Positions 10,201 through 18,870 of a stretch of 30,000 bases of DNA are shown here, in pieces. The stretch's first letter is position 1; the number at the start of each line of letters is the position of its first letter. The notes under the pieces are model-generated. The model did no database searches. It saw nothing but the letters and a program-made list of their open reading frames with translations, and was not told where the DNA came from. Location: the NCBI RefSeq assembly GCF_030272615.1, contig NW_026728911.1, positions 472,501 to 502,500 on the forward strand. The letters are read 5' to 3'. The position numbers and the translations under genes were made by a program. This stretch comes from Cryptomeria japonica. Its lineage: Eukaryota; Streptophyta; Pinopsida; Cupressales; Cupressaceae.

Positions 10201-11740
10201 CGATGCACTTAGCAGGAAGGCACAGCTTGGTGCTTTGAAGCTCCTGGGTCAGAGCCAAGTTGTGTTGAACGAAGACATGATTGAGAAAATCAAGGAGGGA
10301 CTGGAGAATGACTCGCAGGCGTGGCAGATTGTATTGCAGGTGCAAGCTGGGCGAACTCGGAAGTTCACACTTCAGGATGGACTCCTGTACTTTGCCGCAA
10401 ACCGAGTCTACCTTCCGAAGTGGAGAGATGTTCGCAAGGAGGTCTTGCAGGAGTGTCATGATTCCGTTTGGGCAGGGCATCCGGGACAGAAGCGAACAAT
10501 GGCCTTGTTGGAAAGAGGCTTCTACTGGCCTAACATGAGGGACGATGTTGAGAGGTATGTGAGGACTTGCCTCACTTGTCAGCAAGACAAAGCTCAGATG
10601 TTGCAGCCGGCGGGCTTGTTGCGTCCTCTCCCCGTTCCTGTGCGACCTTGGGCAAGTGTGAGCATGGACTTCATCACACAGTTGCCGGAGGTAGATGGAC
10701 ATTCTAGCATCATGGTCGTGGTAGACAGGTTCAGTAAGTATGCAATATTCATTGCATGTAAGACCTCGTGTCCAGCCGAGGAGGTGGCCGAGCTCTTTTT
10801 CAAGAATGTGGTCAAAAACTGGGGTATACCTTTGAGCATTGTAAGTGATCGGGACCCTCGATTCACTTCGAACTTCTGGCAGGAGTTGTTCAAGATTGTT
10901 GGGACCCGACTCCTGATGAGTTCGGGGTTCCATCCCCAGACTGATGGACAGACAGAGCGGATTAATGGCATCCTCGAAGACTACCTAAGGCACTTCGTAG
11001 TCTCGGATCAGGGGAACTGGCCTAAGCTGCTGGATGTGGCCCAGTTCTCCTACAATCTGCAGAGGAGTGAGTCCTCGAAGTTCAGTCCTTTTGAGTTGGC
11101 TACGGGCCAACAACCTCTTTCACCCCACACAGTCTTGGCAGGATACCAAGGCGAGAATGTTGATGCAACAGAACGACTGAAGAGCTGGAATGAGAAGGTG
11201 GACTTGGCTCGTTACCATCTCACCCAGGCTTCAGACAGGATGAAGAAGTTTGCTGACAGACACAGGCGTCGATTGGAGTTTGATGTTGGCGACAAAGTTT
11301 TGGTTCGCATGGATCAGGACCGATTCAAAGTCCCAAAGGGGCTGAGTGCTTCGTTGGTCAGACGATTTGATGGACCTTTCGAAGTCATTCGGAAGATCAA
11401 TCCCGTCGCCTACCAACTCAACTTACCCCTCCATCTCAAGACTCATCCTGTTTTCCACGTCTCTCAGTTGAGACCGCATCATCCAGATGACGAAGATCTG
11501 ATAAGAAATATTCCGAACAGAGGCCCGGCGAATGTGTTGGACAATCCGGACCGCAGAGTCAGCCAGGTCCTTGCAATGCGAACACGAGGAGGAGGCAAGA
11601 ACGGCATCCGTGAGTTCTTGGTGATGTTCGAAGGACAGGGACGCGACTCCGCTTCCTGGGAGCGCAGTGAGTCGTTATGGCGAGACGAGGAGATAATCAT
11701 GGAGTTCCTCTCCAGGAGGAACCTGCCCAGACAGGAGTAG
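7232..11740 (+). CDS. gag-pol: Gag-Pol polyprotein of a Ty3/gypsy chromovirus
   Basis: The single frame encodes 1,502 residues when read from the ATG at 7232 ([10 protein letters not shown]); an upstream GTG in the same frame lies in the LTR and is not a plausible start. Order of domains: coiled, charged N-terminus and gag capsid region (about 95-260, with [12 protein letters not shown]); a lysine-rich basic stretch; a CCHC zinc knuckle (C328, C331, H336, C341); aspartic protease with DSGA at 398-401; reverse transcriptase with [10 protein letters not shown] (D675) and YLDD at 737-740; RNase H with TDAS (D886), E921, D948 and D991; integrase with HHCC zinc finger (H1076, H1083, C1113, C1116) and D1146, D1206, E1242, the last two exactly 35 residues apart; a GPF motif at 1381-1383; and a C-terminal chromodomain-like segment (about 1440-1494, ending SASWE...). 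There are no stops or frameshifts, and all catalytic residues looked for are present. It makes the structural, replication and integration proteins of the element. Gag and Pol share one frame, so their ratio must be set other than by frameshift. Confidence 0.97.
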   Translation: MADTDSQHEVEVVQPESKAAKVSSKGKDPKHRDWLQDHENRLEDLEQSDLEERMTAEWSKLAEQIESLREEIRFLKEGQQIFHSLLQGGTHGSKATRVGTYDGERDDKALDNFFWDVEEYLSCAPKTSDEAQVKDIATYLTGSAKLWWRTHQADERAGKTVKPIKSWADLKAALHDQFRPGNSDWIIRSRFDELKHTGTIREYVKAFQVLDLECTKLSDFEKLFLFTKGLQPWAKDELRRQKVQTLAEAITVADGLLDYKGDAARGFGGARTDYKKNFRRKEKKGGGPPSDPNGEPRKKKPKKSNGEGNPKKKDHTQTEKKKDRDPGCFICGKDDHWARSCPDRSRINALLFEEKKLPAMSTLQLLNAVQHSTEVADKHELCFVETFFGNKKVLAMVDSGATHNYISASRAKKLGLKIEPTTNQFKAVTAPAQQVSGEIHKEVIRVGSWQGVLDLIAIGMNEFDLILGQEFLRSASAAVVPHLSCLLILDPSRPSMVPMMKSVEQDLLLNALSAKQVGKGRQEELFLAALIGDWDEGESSGPSNTSAIQDVLSEFADVMPDQLPAVLPPRRHVDHRIELESGARPPAKAPYRLSAPEMEELRKQLAELAEAGYLRPSRSPYAAPVLFQRKKDGSLRMCVDYRALNKLTIKNKYPLPLIADSFDRLVDARVFTKLDLRQGYYQIRIAPGDEEKTAITTRYGSYEFLVMPFGLTNAPATFSTLMNDVFRSLLDKCVVVYLDDILVYSRDMEEHKRHLQEVFALLREHQLFAKKEKCAFAQEEVPFLGHILGRGQIRPDPEKLQAIRDWEPLRNVHEVRQFLGLANYYRKFVAGYSRIASPLTDLLKKDRGWKWGDKQQTAFELLKDKLTEEPVLALPKYGQPFEVQTDASDYAMGGVLMQDGHPVAYESRKLNDRERNYSAHEKEMTAIVHCLRTWRHYLLGVPFIVKTDNVSSTYFKTQSKLTPKQARWQEFLAEFDFELIYNPGRHNVVADALSRKAQLGALKLLGQSQVVLNEDMIEKIKEGLENDSQAWQIVLQVQAGRTRKFTLQDGLLYFAANRVYLPKWRDVRKEVLQECHDSVWAGHPGQKRTMALLERGFYWPNMRDDVERYVRTCLTCQQDKAQMLQPAGLLRPLPVPVRPWASVSMDFITQLPEVDGHSSIMVVVDRFSKYAIFIACKTSCPAEEVAELFFKNVVKNWGIPLSIVSDRDPRFTSNFWQELFKIVGTRLLMSSGFHPQTDGQTERINGILEDYLRHFVVSDQGNWPKLLDVAQFSYNLQRSESSKFSPFELATGQQPLSPHTVLAGYQGENVDATERLKSWNEKVDLARYHLTQASDRMKKFADRHRRRLEFDVGDKVLVRMDQDRFKVPKGLSASLVRRFDGPFEVIRKINPVAYQLNLPLHLKTHPVFHVSQLRPHHPDDEDLIRNIPNRGPANVLDNPDRRVSQVLAMRTRGGGKNGIREFLVMFEGQGRDSASWERSESLWRDEEIIMEFLSRRNLPRQE

Positions 11741-11808
11741 ATTTCTGGGTCAATGCCTCCCAGTGCTTTGTGCAGGGGTGCTGGCGTCGAGGGCGCCGCC
11801 ACTAGTTT
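11741..11808. other. 3' untranslated interval of the retrotransposon
   Basis: Short GC-rich interval between the polyprotein stop codon and the polypurine tract. No further frame or motif is seen. Confidence 0.7.
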
Positions 11809-11820
11809 AGTGGGGGAGGA
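11809..11820 (+). promoter_or_regulatory. Polypurine tract
   Basis: AGTGGGGGAGGA directly abuts the 3' LTR. It is the RNase H-resistant primer site expected for plus-strand synthesis. Confidence 0.93.
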
Positions 11821-12773
11821 TGTAACGGGTCTGCATTGGGCAGAATACTTGCACAGTTTTTGGATCGGGTCCAGCCTTAGTGGGGTTCCATTTTGCATCG
11901 GAACTCTTTCTTTTGCATAGCCGACATGGAATTGGTGTTTCACACAGCCGACTTAATTCATTTCATCGGCGGGGCCGATATGTTTTATTTCCTTGGCGGG
12001 GGCCGACATGGGACTTGGCCGATGTTCTTCTTAGCGCGGACTTAACTCATATGAGTCCGGACCTATATGGGCGCTAATTTTCCATTGGCGGGATTCCTTT
12101 TGGGCCGGCCCTATCCGCCCAACGGCTCTTTTATTTGGGTCCGACCCTCCAGTATATAAGATGAGCGGGATGCTCATTCTTGGCAAGGGAAGGAAGCAGA
12201 GGCAGATTCAGAATCAGGATCATCAGCGATCAAGCATTCGGCAGCGAGCAGACGAGCAGACAGATGCGAGTCTTCGGCGTCGCAAGTCTGAGTGCGAGTA
12301 TTGCAGCGAGGGACTTTATTGCTCAGGCGAGCATTGGGGTCTTGTGACTTGGCGATCTGGCACCTCGAGGAGCTAACTGGTTCTCCTCTCGAGCGAGCCG
12401 ATCCCAGTCTGAGTCGAAGGGACTCTTTGTAACTTGTCCGAGTCAGATTGGCTGGCTGGGCAATCCATTTGGGGGCGACCGGTATTTCTCAATACCGAGT
12501 TCTATCCAGCATTGTAATCTTTGAGGATAATAATAAAGGATATGGGCACCTCGCCCCACCTTTGAATGTTGTGTTGTCTATTTTATTCCGCATTGCATCG
12601 TATCCTTTTATGCATTCTGGGAGCAAGTCGATCTGCATTTTCATTGTGCATTCCGCTTTAGCGCAATATTGGAAGGGACGAGGCGTAGGCCGAAGGTCTC
12701 TGACCTTGAACGGATCCGAGTCGGGTCGGGACTTGTCGGTGCCGCACAGGCTTAACTCCCAAAGCCCGTGACA
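11821..12773 (+). repeat. 3' long terminal repeat
   Basis: A 953-bp copy of the 5' LTR at an offset of 5,590 bp, with no difference found. It carries the second TATATAAG (12153-12160) and AATAAA (12542-12547). Its outward end lies 5 bp from a host-array TATATAAG box, so the LTR now sits where that box's upstream elements used to be. Confidence 0.97.
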
Positions 12774-12778
12774 TCCCC
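12774..12778. repeat. 5-bp target site duplication, right
   Basis: TCCCC follows the 3' LTR directly and matches 6226-6230. It runs straight into TATATAAG at 12779. Confidence 0.95.
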
Positions 12779-13144
12779 TATATAAGTTATTTGTCCGATT
12801 CTCGCACAACCGTAGTCTGCCTCGTCGAATCAAACAACGGTCCCAGATTCCGACTTCCGTTCCGTAGAGACCCAAAAGCTAGATGGAGGCTCGCAAGAAA
12901 GAGAGTCGGCGCATAGCAATCGGGTTTCTCGAACGTTTAGGGACCGAGCTCACTTGCGGATAGGGCAAAATCCGCCAAGCAACCCAAAAGCTAGACGGGG
13001 GCTCGAATCGAATCGCCTAGGCGGCCACAACAACGACGTGTTGGATCGACTACCAGTGCCAAACCATTCAGCAAGACTAGTCTGTGTCGAGGCCGGATAG
13101 AGATTCTCAGAGAGCGCCCGCATAGCATTTAGGAGACCTGCCGC

Positions 13145-13237
13145 GTCCCTCACACTCGACAAATGGTGGTGCACGTTTATAAATCCGAGCGATCCCAACC
13201 CTTTCAAGCACCAACATCGGTCGAGATAGAGGGGCAC
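13145..13237. repeat. Decayed hairpin upstream of box 2
   Basis: The left arm 13145-13172 and right arm 13208-13237 pair imperfectly (TGGTGC/GCACCA at the inner end, a CTCGAC/GTCGAG block, GTCCCTC/GAGGGGCAC at the outer end). The inter-arm segment keeps AAATCCGAGCG as in 6111-6198. It ends 31 bp before TATATAAG. Confidence 0.65.
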
Positions 13238-13583
13238 GGAGGGGGCTGCGTGAGACAACACAGTCCCCTATATAAGTTATTTGTCCGATTCTCACACATC
13301 CGAAGAATGGTCATCAAATCGGACAACAGCCCAAACTTCCGACTTCCGTCCCAGAAAGCCCAAGAGCTATCTAAAACGTTCATGGCCGGAACTCGATCGC
13401 GGCTATACCAGTCCGCCAAGCAACCCAAAAGCTAGACTGGAGCTCTAGTCGAATCACCTCTGTGGCCATTGCAAGGACGTGTTGGAGCGACTACCATTGC
13501 CGAACCATTCCGCAGGTCGAGTCCATACCAAGGCCGCATAGAGATTCACGATGAGCTCCTGCATAGCAATCAGGAGACTTGCC

Positions 13584-13677
13584 GTGTCCATCACAATCGA
13601 TAAATCCTGGTGCAAGATTTTTGCATCCGAGCGCTCCAACCAGTCGAGCACCAGCATCAATCGACATAAACGGGCAC
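13584..13677. repeat. Decayed hairpin upstream of box 3
   Basis: The left arm 13584-13613 and right arm 13648-13677 pair best at the inner end (CTGGTGC with GCACCAG). The inter-arm segment contains GCATCCGAGCGCTCCAACC. It ends 32 bp before TATATAAG, the same spacing as the other two hairpins. Confidence 0.6.
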
Positions 13678-13797
13678 GGGGGGAGGATGCTCGAGAACAC
13701 TACCTCCCCTATATAAGTTATTTGTCCGATTCTCAAGCAGCCGAAGTCTGGTCATCGAATCGGGTCAAAGACCACAACTTCCGACTTTACCCACAAT

Positions 13798-14165
13798 GCA
13801 AGTCATCGAATCGAACATCGGCCCCCGAGTCGGACTCCATGCGTATGTCAGGTCATCGGACCCAAATTCCGCCTTCCTGCGCATGGCGGGCCATCAATAT
13901 CAACTCGGTCATCGGACCCAAACTCCGCCTTTTTGCGTATGGCACGCCTTCAAATCGGTCATCGGACCCAAATTCCGCCTTCCTGTGCATGGCGGGCCAT
14001 CAACATCAACTCGGTCATCGGACCCAAATTCTGCCTTTCTGCGCATGGCACGCCATCAACTCGGTCATCGGACCCAAATTCCGCCTTCCTGCGCATGGCA
14101 GGTCATCGGACACAAATTCAGACCTCGCCAATATGCCTACGTATCGAATCGGTCATCGGACCCAA
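13798..14165. repeat. Tandem repeat of about 39-56 bp with GGTCATCGGACCCAAA
   Basis: GTCATCGGACCCAAATTCC followed by GCCTTCCTGCGCATGGC recurs about seven times (near 13853, 13908, 13960, 14014, 14064, 14103 and 14152) at irregular spacing. The last copies run into the 301-321-bp units, which contain the same words, so this looks like local amplification of a part of those units. Several frames stay open by chance; no gene is called. Confidence 0.8.
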
Positions 14166-15300
14166 CTTCCGACTTCATCCATACTGTAGGGTCTTTGAGG
14201 TTGGCGCGGTGCGCTCAACCCAGGGAGTCGACCCATCGAAGCATACACCTCCCCTATATAAGCTATTTGTCCGATTCCCACACCTGTGTAGTTTGCACCT
14301 CTGACCAGGACATCGACCCCAACTTCCGAACTCGACTGCAACGACGGCACCAGCGCCTTGGTGCGCACCTTGCGACGCACAGTCCCAACATTCGCCTTCC
14401 TGCACATGGCAGGTCATCGGACCCAAATTCCGACCTCGCGAGTATGCCTACATATCGAATCGGTCATCGGACCCAACTTCCGACTTCATCCATACCGTAG
14501 GGTCTTTGAGGTTGGCGCGGTGCGCTCAACCCGGGGAGTCGACCCAACGAAGCATACACCTCCCCTATATAAGCTATTTGTCCGATTCCCACACCTGTGT
14601 AGTTTGCACCTCCGATCAAGACATCGACCCCAACTTCCGAACTCGCCTCCAACGACCGAACCAGCGCCTTGGTGCGCACCTTGCAACGCACAGTGCCAAC
14701 ATTCGCCTTCCTGCACGTGGCAGGTCATCGGACCCAAATTCCGACCTCGCGAGTATGCCTACATATCGAATCGGTCATCGGACCCAACTTCCGACTTCAT
14801 CCATACCGTAGGGTCTTTGAGGTTGGCGCGGTGCGCTCAACCCGGGGAGTCGACCCAACGAAGCATACACCTCCCCTATATAAGCTATTTGTCCGATTCC
14901 CACACCTGTGTAGCTTGCACCTCTGATCAGGACATCGACCCCAACTTCCGAACTCGACTAAAAAGACCGCACCAGCGCCTTGGTGTGCACCTTGCAACGC
15001 ACAGTGTCAACATTCGCCTTCCTGCACATGGCAGGTCATCGGACCCAAATTCCGACCTCATGAGCATACCTACTAATCGAATCGGTCATCGGACCCAACT
15101 TCCGACTTCATCCATACCGTAGGGTCTTTGAGGTTGGCGCGGTGCGCTCAACCTGGGGAGTCGACCCATCGAAGCATACACCTCCCCTATATAAGCTATT
15201 TGTCCGATTCCGACACCTGTGTAGTTTGCACCTCCGCTCAGGACATCGACCCCAACTTCCGAACTCGCCTGCAACGACCGAACCAGCGCCTTGGTGCGCA
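14149..15300 (+). promoter_or_regulatory. Promoter-like units of 301-321 bp, boxes 4-7
   Basis: TATATAAG boxes lie at 14255-14262, 14576-14583, 14877-14884 and 15188-15195 (spacings 321, 301, 311 bp). Sixty-six bp before each box lies GGGTCTTTGAGGTTGGCG, then GGGAGTCGACCCA, then CACCTCCCC touching the box. AGCTATTTGTCCGATTCC and CACACCTGTGTAG follow. The second half of each unit has GGTGCGCACCTTGCAACGC or a variant, and CATCGGACCCAAATTCCGACC. The fourth unit is cut short by the 52-bp minisatellite. Promoter function is inferred from the box, its fixed upstream elements and their conservation. Confidence 0.6.
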
Positions 15301-15302
15301 CC

Positions 15303-15898
15303 AAAAGTGCGCACTTTTGGAGGGCACTTTTCTGCGCTCCAAAGGTGCGCACTTTTGGAGGGCACTTTTTGGAGGGCACTTTTCTGCGCTCCAAAGGTGC
15401 GCACTTTTGGAGGGCACTTTTTGGAGGGCACTTTTCTGCGCTCCAAAGGTGCGCACTTTTGGAGGGCACTTTTTGGAGGGCACTTTTCTGCGCTCCAAAG
15501 GTGCGCACTTTTGGAGGGCACTTTTTGGAGGGCACTTTTCTGCGCTCCAAAGGTGCGCACTTTTGGAGGGCACTTTTTGGAGGGCACTTTTCTGCGCTCC
15601 AAAGGTGCGCACTTTTGGAGGGCACTTTTTGGAGGGCACTTTTCTGCGCTCCAAAGGTGCGCACTTTTGGAGGGCACTTTTTGGAGGGCACTTTTCTGCG
15701 CTCCAAAGGTGCGCACTTTTGGAGGGCACTTTTTGGAGGGCACTTTTCTGCGCTCCAAAGGTGCGCACTTTTGGAGGGCACTTTTTGGAGGGCACTTTTC
15801 TGCGCTCCAAAGGTGCGCACTTTTGGAGGGCACTTTTGTGCACTCCAAAGGTGCGCACTTTTGGAGGGCACTTTTCCTGTGCTCCAAAGGTGCACACC
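15303..15898. repeat. 52-bp minisatellite, about 10-11 units
   Basis: The start GGTGCGCACTTTTGGAGGGC recurs at 15344, 15396, 15448, 15500 and every 52 bp to 15812; flanking copies are 38-39 bp. The 52-bp unit is the 38-bp form plus a 14-bp internal duplication of TTGGAGGGCACTTT. The unit contains no TAA, TAG or TGA on either strand, so all six frames are open through the array (frames of 200-300 codons). This is a by-product of the repeat, not evidence of genes. It starts at the GGTGCGCACC site of a 301-bp unit. Confidence 0.95.
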
Positions 15899-16964
15899 TA
15901 GGTGAGCACCTTCGACCACACCTTGTAGCACACCAAACTCTGACTTTCGACTTCATCCGCAATGCAGGGTCTTTGAGGTTGGCGCAATGCGCACAACCAG
16001 GGGAGTCGACCCATCAAACCCAACACCTCCCCTATATAAGCTATTTGTCTGATTCTCATACATGCGTAGCCTGCAGGAGCAATTAGGACATCGACCCCAA
16101 CTTTCGGCTTCTAAACGAAAACAAGGTCTTTGAGGTTGGTGTAATGCGAACAACTAGGGGAGTCAACCCATCAAACCCAACACCTCCCCTATATAAGCTA
16201 TTTGTCTGATTCTCATACATGTGTAGTCTACAGGAGCAATTAGGACATCGACCCCAACTTTTGACTTCTTAACGAAAACAAGGTCTTTGAGGTTGACGTA
16301 ATGCGCACAACCAGGGGAGTCGACCCATCAAACCCAACACCTCCCCTATATAAGCTATTTGTCCGATTCTCATACATGTGTAGCCTGCAGGAGCCATTAG
16401 GACATTGACCCCAACTTTTGACTTCTTAACGAAAACAAGGTCTTTGAGGTTGGCGTAATGCGCACAACCAAGGGAGTTGACCCATCAAACCCAACACCTC
16501 CCCTATATAAGCTATTTGTCTGATTCTCATACATGTGTAGCCTGCAACAACGATTAGGACATCCACCCCAACTTCTGAATTCGTCTGCGTTGACCGCACC
16601 AAAGGTGCACGCCTTGGTGCTCACCAAAATCCGACTTCCGACTTCTTCTGCTATGCGGGGTCTTTGAGGTTGGCGCAGTGCGCACAACCAGGGGAGTCAA
16701 CCCACCGAATGCAACACCTCCCCTATATAAGCTATTTGTCTGATTCTCATACATGCGTAGACTGCAGCAATGATTAGGACATCCACCCCAACTTTTGACT
16801 TCTTAAACAAGACAGGGTCTTTGAAGTTGGTGCAGTGCACACAACCAGGGGAGTCGACCCATCAAACGCAACACCTCCCCTATATAAAGCTATTTGTCCG
16901 ATTCTCATACGTGTAGTCTGCAGCAGCGATTAGGACATCGACCCCAACTTCCGAATTCGTTTGC
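15899..16964 (+). promoter_or_regulatory. Promoter-like units of 157 bp, boxes 8-13
   Basis: Boxes lie at 16033-16040, 16190-16197, 16347-16354, 16504-16511, 16724-16731 and 16881-16889. The last reads TATATAAAG, with one extra A. Spacings are 157, 157, 157, 220 and 157 bp; the 220-bp unit carries 63 extra bases near 16590-16650 with GGTGCACGCC and CCGACTTC words. Each box keeps GGTCTTTGAGGTTGG about 66 bp upstream, GGGGAGT...CCCATC, CACCTCCCC, and AGCTATTTGTCYGATTCTC downstream. They are shorter versions of the 301-bp unit with most of the distal half lost. Confidence 0.62.
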
Positions 16965-17142
16965 ATTGACCGCACCAAAGGTGCACGCCTTGGTGTGCAC
17001 CCTGGAGTGCACTTTGGTGCTCACCTCGGTGCACACTTTGGTGTGCACCTCGGTGTGCACCAAAGGTGCGCACCTTGGAGCGCACCAAAGGTGTACACTT
17101 TGGAGCGCACCACATAGGGTCTTTGAGAGGTTGGCGCAGTGC
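16965..17142. repeat. GGTGCGCACC-type cluster and boxless promoter remnant
   Basis: Tandem words of the type GGTGTGCACC, GGTGCGCACCTTGGAGCGC and ACTTTGGTG run from 16965 to about 17112. Then GGGTCTTTGAGAGGTTGGCG (17115-17134) follows, the upstream element of the TATATAAG units, but here it leads into the G-rich minisatellite rather than a box. This stretch shows the word family of the 5S macro-repeat arising directly from the promoter-like array. Confidence 0.7.
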
Positions 17143-18870
17143 GCACACCAAGGTGGGTGTTGAGGTGCGTGCCGAGGTGGGTGGGTGCTAGGGTGCGCTC
17201 CATGGTGGGTGCCAGGGTGGGTGCGTGCTAGGGTGGATTCCAAAGAGGGTCATAGGGTGGGTGCCAAGGTGGGTTGGTGATATAGTGGGTTCAAAGGTGG
17301 GTACTAGGGTGGGTTCCAAGGTGGGTCACAAGTTGGGTGCCAGGATGCGTGGGTGTTAGGTTGGGTGCCAAGGTGGGCTCCTGCGTGGGTGGGTGCTAGG
17401 GTGGGTTTCAAGGTGGACGCGAGGGCGGGTGCCAAGGTGGGTAACAAGTTGGGTGTTAGGATGGGTGAGTGCTAGAGTGGGTGCCAAGGTGGGTGGGTGC
17501 TAAGGTGGATGCCAAGGTGGTTCACAGGGTGGGTGGGTTCTAGGGTGAGTTCCAAGGTGGGTCACAGGTTCAGTGCTAGGGTGGGTGTCAAGGCGGGTGT
17601 CGAGGTGCCTGGGTGCTAGGGTGTGGATGCCAATGTGGGTCATAGGGTGGGTACTAGGGTGGGCTGCAATGTGGGTGCCAAGGTGGGTAACATGCTCGGT
17701 GGGTTCTAAATTGGGTGCCAGGGTGGGTGTGCACCCACCTTGCCCGAGGTGGGTGCCAAGGTGCCAGTGTGGGTGGGTGCTAAGGTGGATGCCAAGGTGG
17801 GTGAGAAGGTGGGTGATAGGTTGAGTGGTAGGATGGGTGGGTGCCAAGATGGGTCACAGGGTGGGTGCAAGGGTGGGTAGGTGCTAGGGTTGGTGTCAGG
17901 GTGGGTGGGTGCTAGGTTGGGTTCCAAGGTGGGTGCGAGGGTGAGTGTCAAGGTGGGTCACAGGTTAGGTGCTAGGATGGGTGAGTGCTAGGGTGCAAAG
18001 GTGCCAGGGTGGGTGCTAGGATGGGTCGATGCTAGGGTGAGTGGCAAGGTGGGTCCACAAGTGTCAAGGTGGGTGCCGAGGTGGGTGCCAAGTCGGCGAC
18101 TGCTATGGTGGATGCCAAGGTGGGTCACGGGGTGGGTGCCAAGTTGCTAGGTTGGGTTCCAAGGTGGGTGCCAACGTGGGTGCTAGGGTGCGTGGGTTAA
18201 AGGGTGTGTCACAACGTGGGTGCCAGGATGGGTGCGCACCCACACTGGCCAAGACGGGTGCGGGTGCAAGGTTGGGTTCCAAGCCCGGTCACAGGCTGGG
18301 TGCTAGGATGGGTGGGTGCCAAGGTGGGCACCAGGGTGGGTGCACCCACCCTGGCCAAGGTGGGTCACGGGGTGGGTCCTAGGGTGGGTAACGGGGTGGG
18401 TACTAAGGTGCGTGCCAAGGTGGGTCATAGGGTGGGTGCCAAGGTGGGCACCAGGGTGGGTGTGCACCAACCCTAGCCAGGGTAGGTCACGGGGTGGTTG
18501 TCGGGGTGGGCGTCAAGGAGCCAAGGTGGGTGGCAAGTAGCCAAGTTGCGTGCCAAGGTGGGTGTCGGGGTGGGTGCCAAGGATCCAAGGTGGGTGCCAA
18601 GGAACCAAGGTGGGTGTCTGGGTGGGTGCCGAGGTGGGAGCCAGGGTGGGTCCCAAGGTGAGTGCAAAGGTGGGTGCCAGGGTCAAGGTGAGTGCCAATG
18701 TGGGTTCCAAGGTGCCAGGGTCAGGGTGAGTGCCAATGTGGGTTCAAAGGTGCTAAGTTGGGTGCGAGGTTGGGTGCGAGGGTGGGTGGGTGCCAAGGTG
18801 TGCTAGGTGGAAGCCCGGGTGGGTCGGCATCCCATGGGTGTCGAGTTGGGTGCCTGATGGGTGCTTCTTG
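17143..18870. repeat. G-rich minisatellite built on GGTGGGTGCCAAGGTGGGT
   Basis: The plus strand is an irregular array of 9-12-bp words such as GGTGGGTGCC, AAGGTGGGT, GCTAGGGTGGGT and CACAGGGTGGG. Runs of GGG at short spacing give it the pattern of potential G-quadruplex DNA over about 1.7 kb. Occasional inverted segments such as GGTGTGCACCCACC (near 17727) create palindromes. No gene is seen. From 18342 on, this block belongs to the 7,936-bp macro-repeat and reappears at 26278-26806. Confidence 0.9.
18331..18354. repeat. Perfect 24-bp palindrome at the macro-repeat edge
   Basis: CCAGGGTGGGTG is followed directly by its reverse complement. The dyad falls between 18342 and 18343, at the first base at which the 7,936-bp duplication begins. 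Only the right half (GCACCCACCCTGG) is present at the second junction, 26278-26290. Confidence 0.9.

Larger units (their letters stand above)
6231..12773 (+). mobile_element. Complete Ty3/gypsy chromovirus LTR retrotransposon
   Basis: The element is 6,543 bp: a 953-bp 5' LTR, an initiator-methionine tRNA primer site, one uninterrupted gag-pol frame, a polypurine tract and a 953-bp 3' LTR. It is flanked by TCCCC duplications. The order protease, reverse transcriptase, RNase H, integrase places it in Ty3/gypsy (Metaviridae-type), and a C-terminal chromodomain-like segment places it among chromoviruses. I found no difference between the LTRs on line-by-line reading, which implies a recent insertion. 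Every expected part is intact, so it may be autonomous, though activity cannot be judged from sequence. Lineage within the chromoviruses (Tekay, Reina, CRM, Galadriel) is not assigned. Confidence 0.97.
12774..13797 (+). promoter_or_regulatory. Long promoter-like units with TATATAAG boxes 1-3
   Basis: TATATAAG boxes lie at 12779-12786, 13269-13276 and 13710-13717, spaced 490 and 441 bp. Each is preceded by CCCC and followed by TTATTTGTCCGATTCTC, then a degenerate CCGACTTCCG stretch, CCCAAAAGCTAG, CGACTACCAxTGCC and GCATAGCA. Boxes 2 and 3 are preceded by a decayed hairpin; the hairpin of box 1 is at 6111-6198, across the retrotransposon. Conservation around the box, against drift elsewhere, suggests a promoter. 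Plant RNA polymerase I promoters centre on TATATA followed by R and Gs, which this only partly matches; a polymerase II TATA box is equally possible. No coding frame follows. Confidence 0.6.

Noticed and set aside
9815-10933. Minus-strand frame of 372 codons inside the retrotransposon
   Set aside because: Antisense shadow of the polyprotein; the plus-strand frame has all catalytic motifs.
15086-16086. Frames of 200-314 codons on both strands over the 52-bp minisatellite
   Set aside because: All six frames are open because the unit has no stop trinucleotides; not evidence of coding.
12779-16889. Calling the TATATAAG units definite RNA polymerase I promoters
   Set aside because: The G-run expected after TATATA in plant 35S promoters is absent (AGTTATT or AGCTATT follows), so polymerase type was left open.
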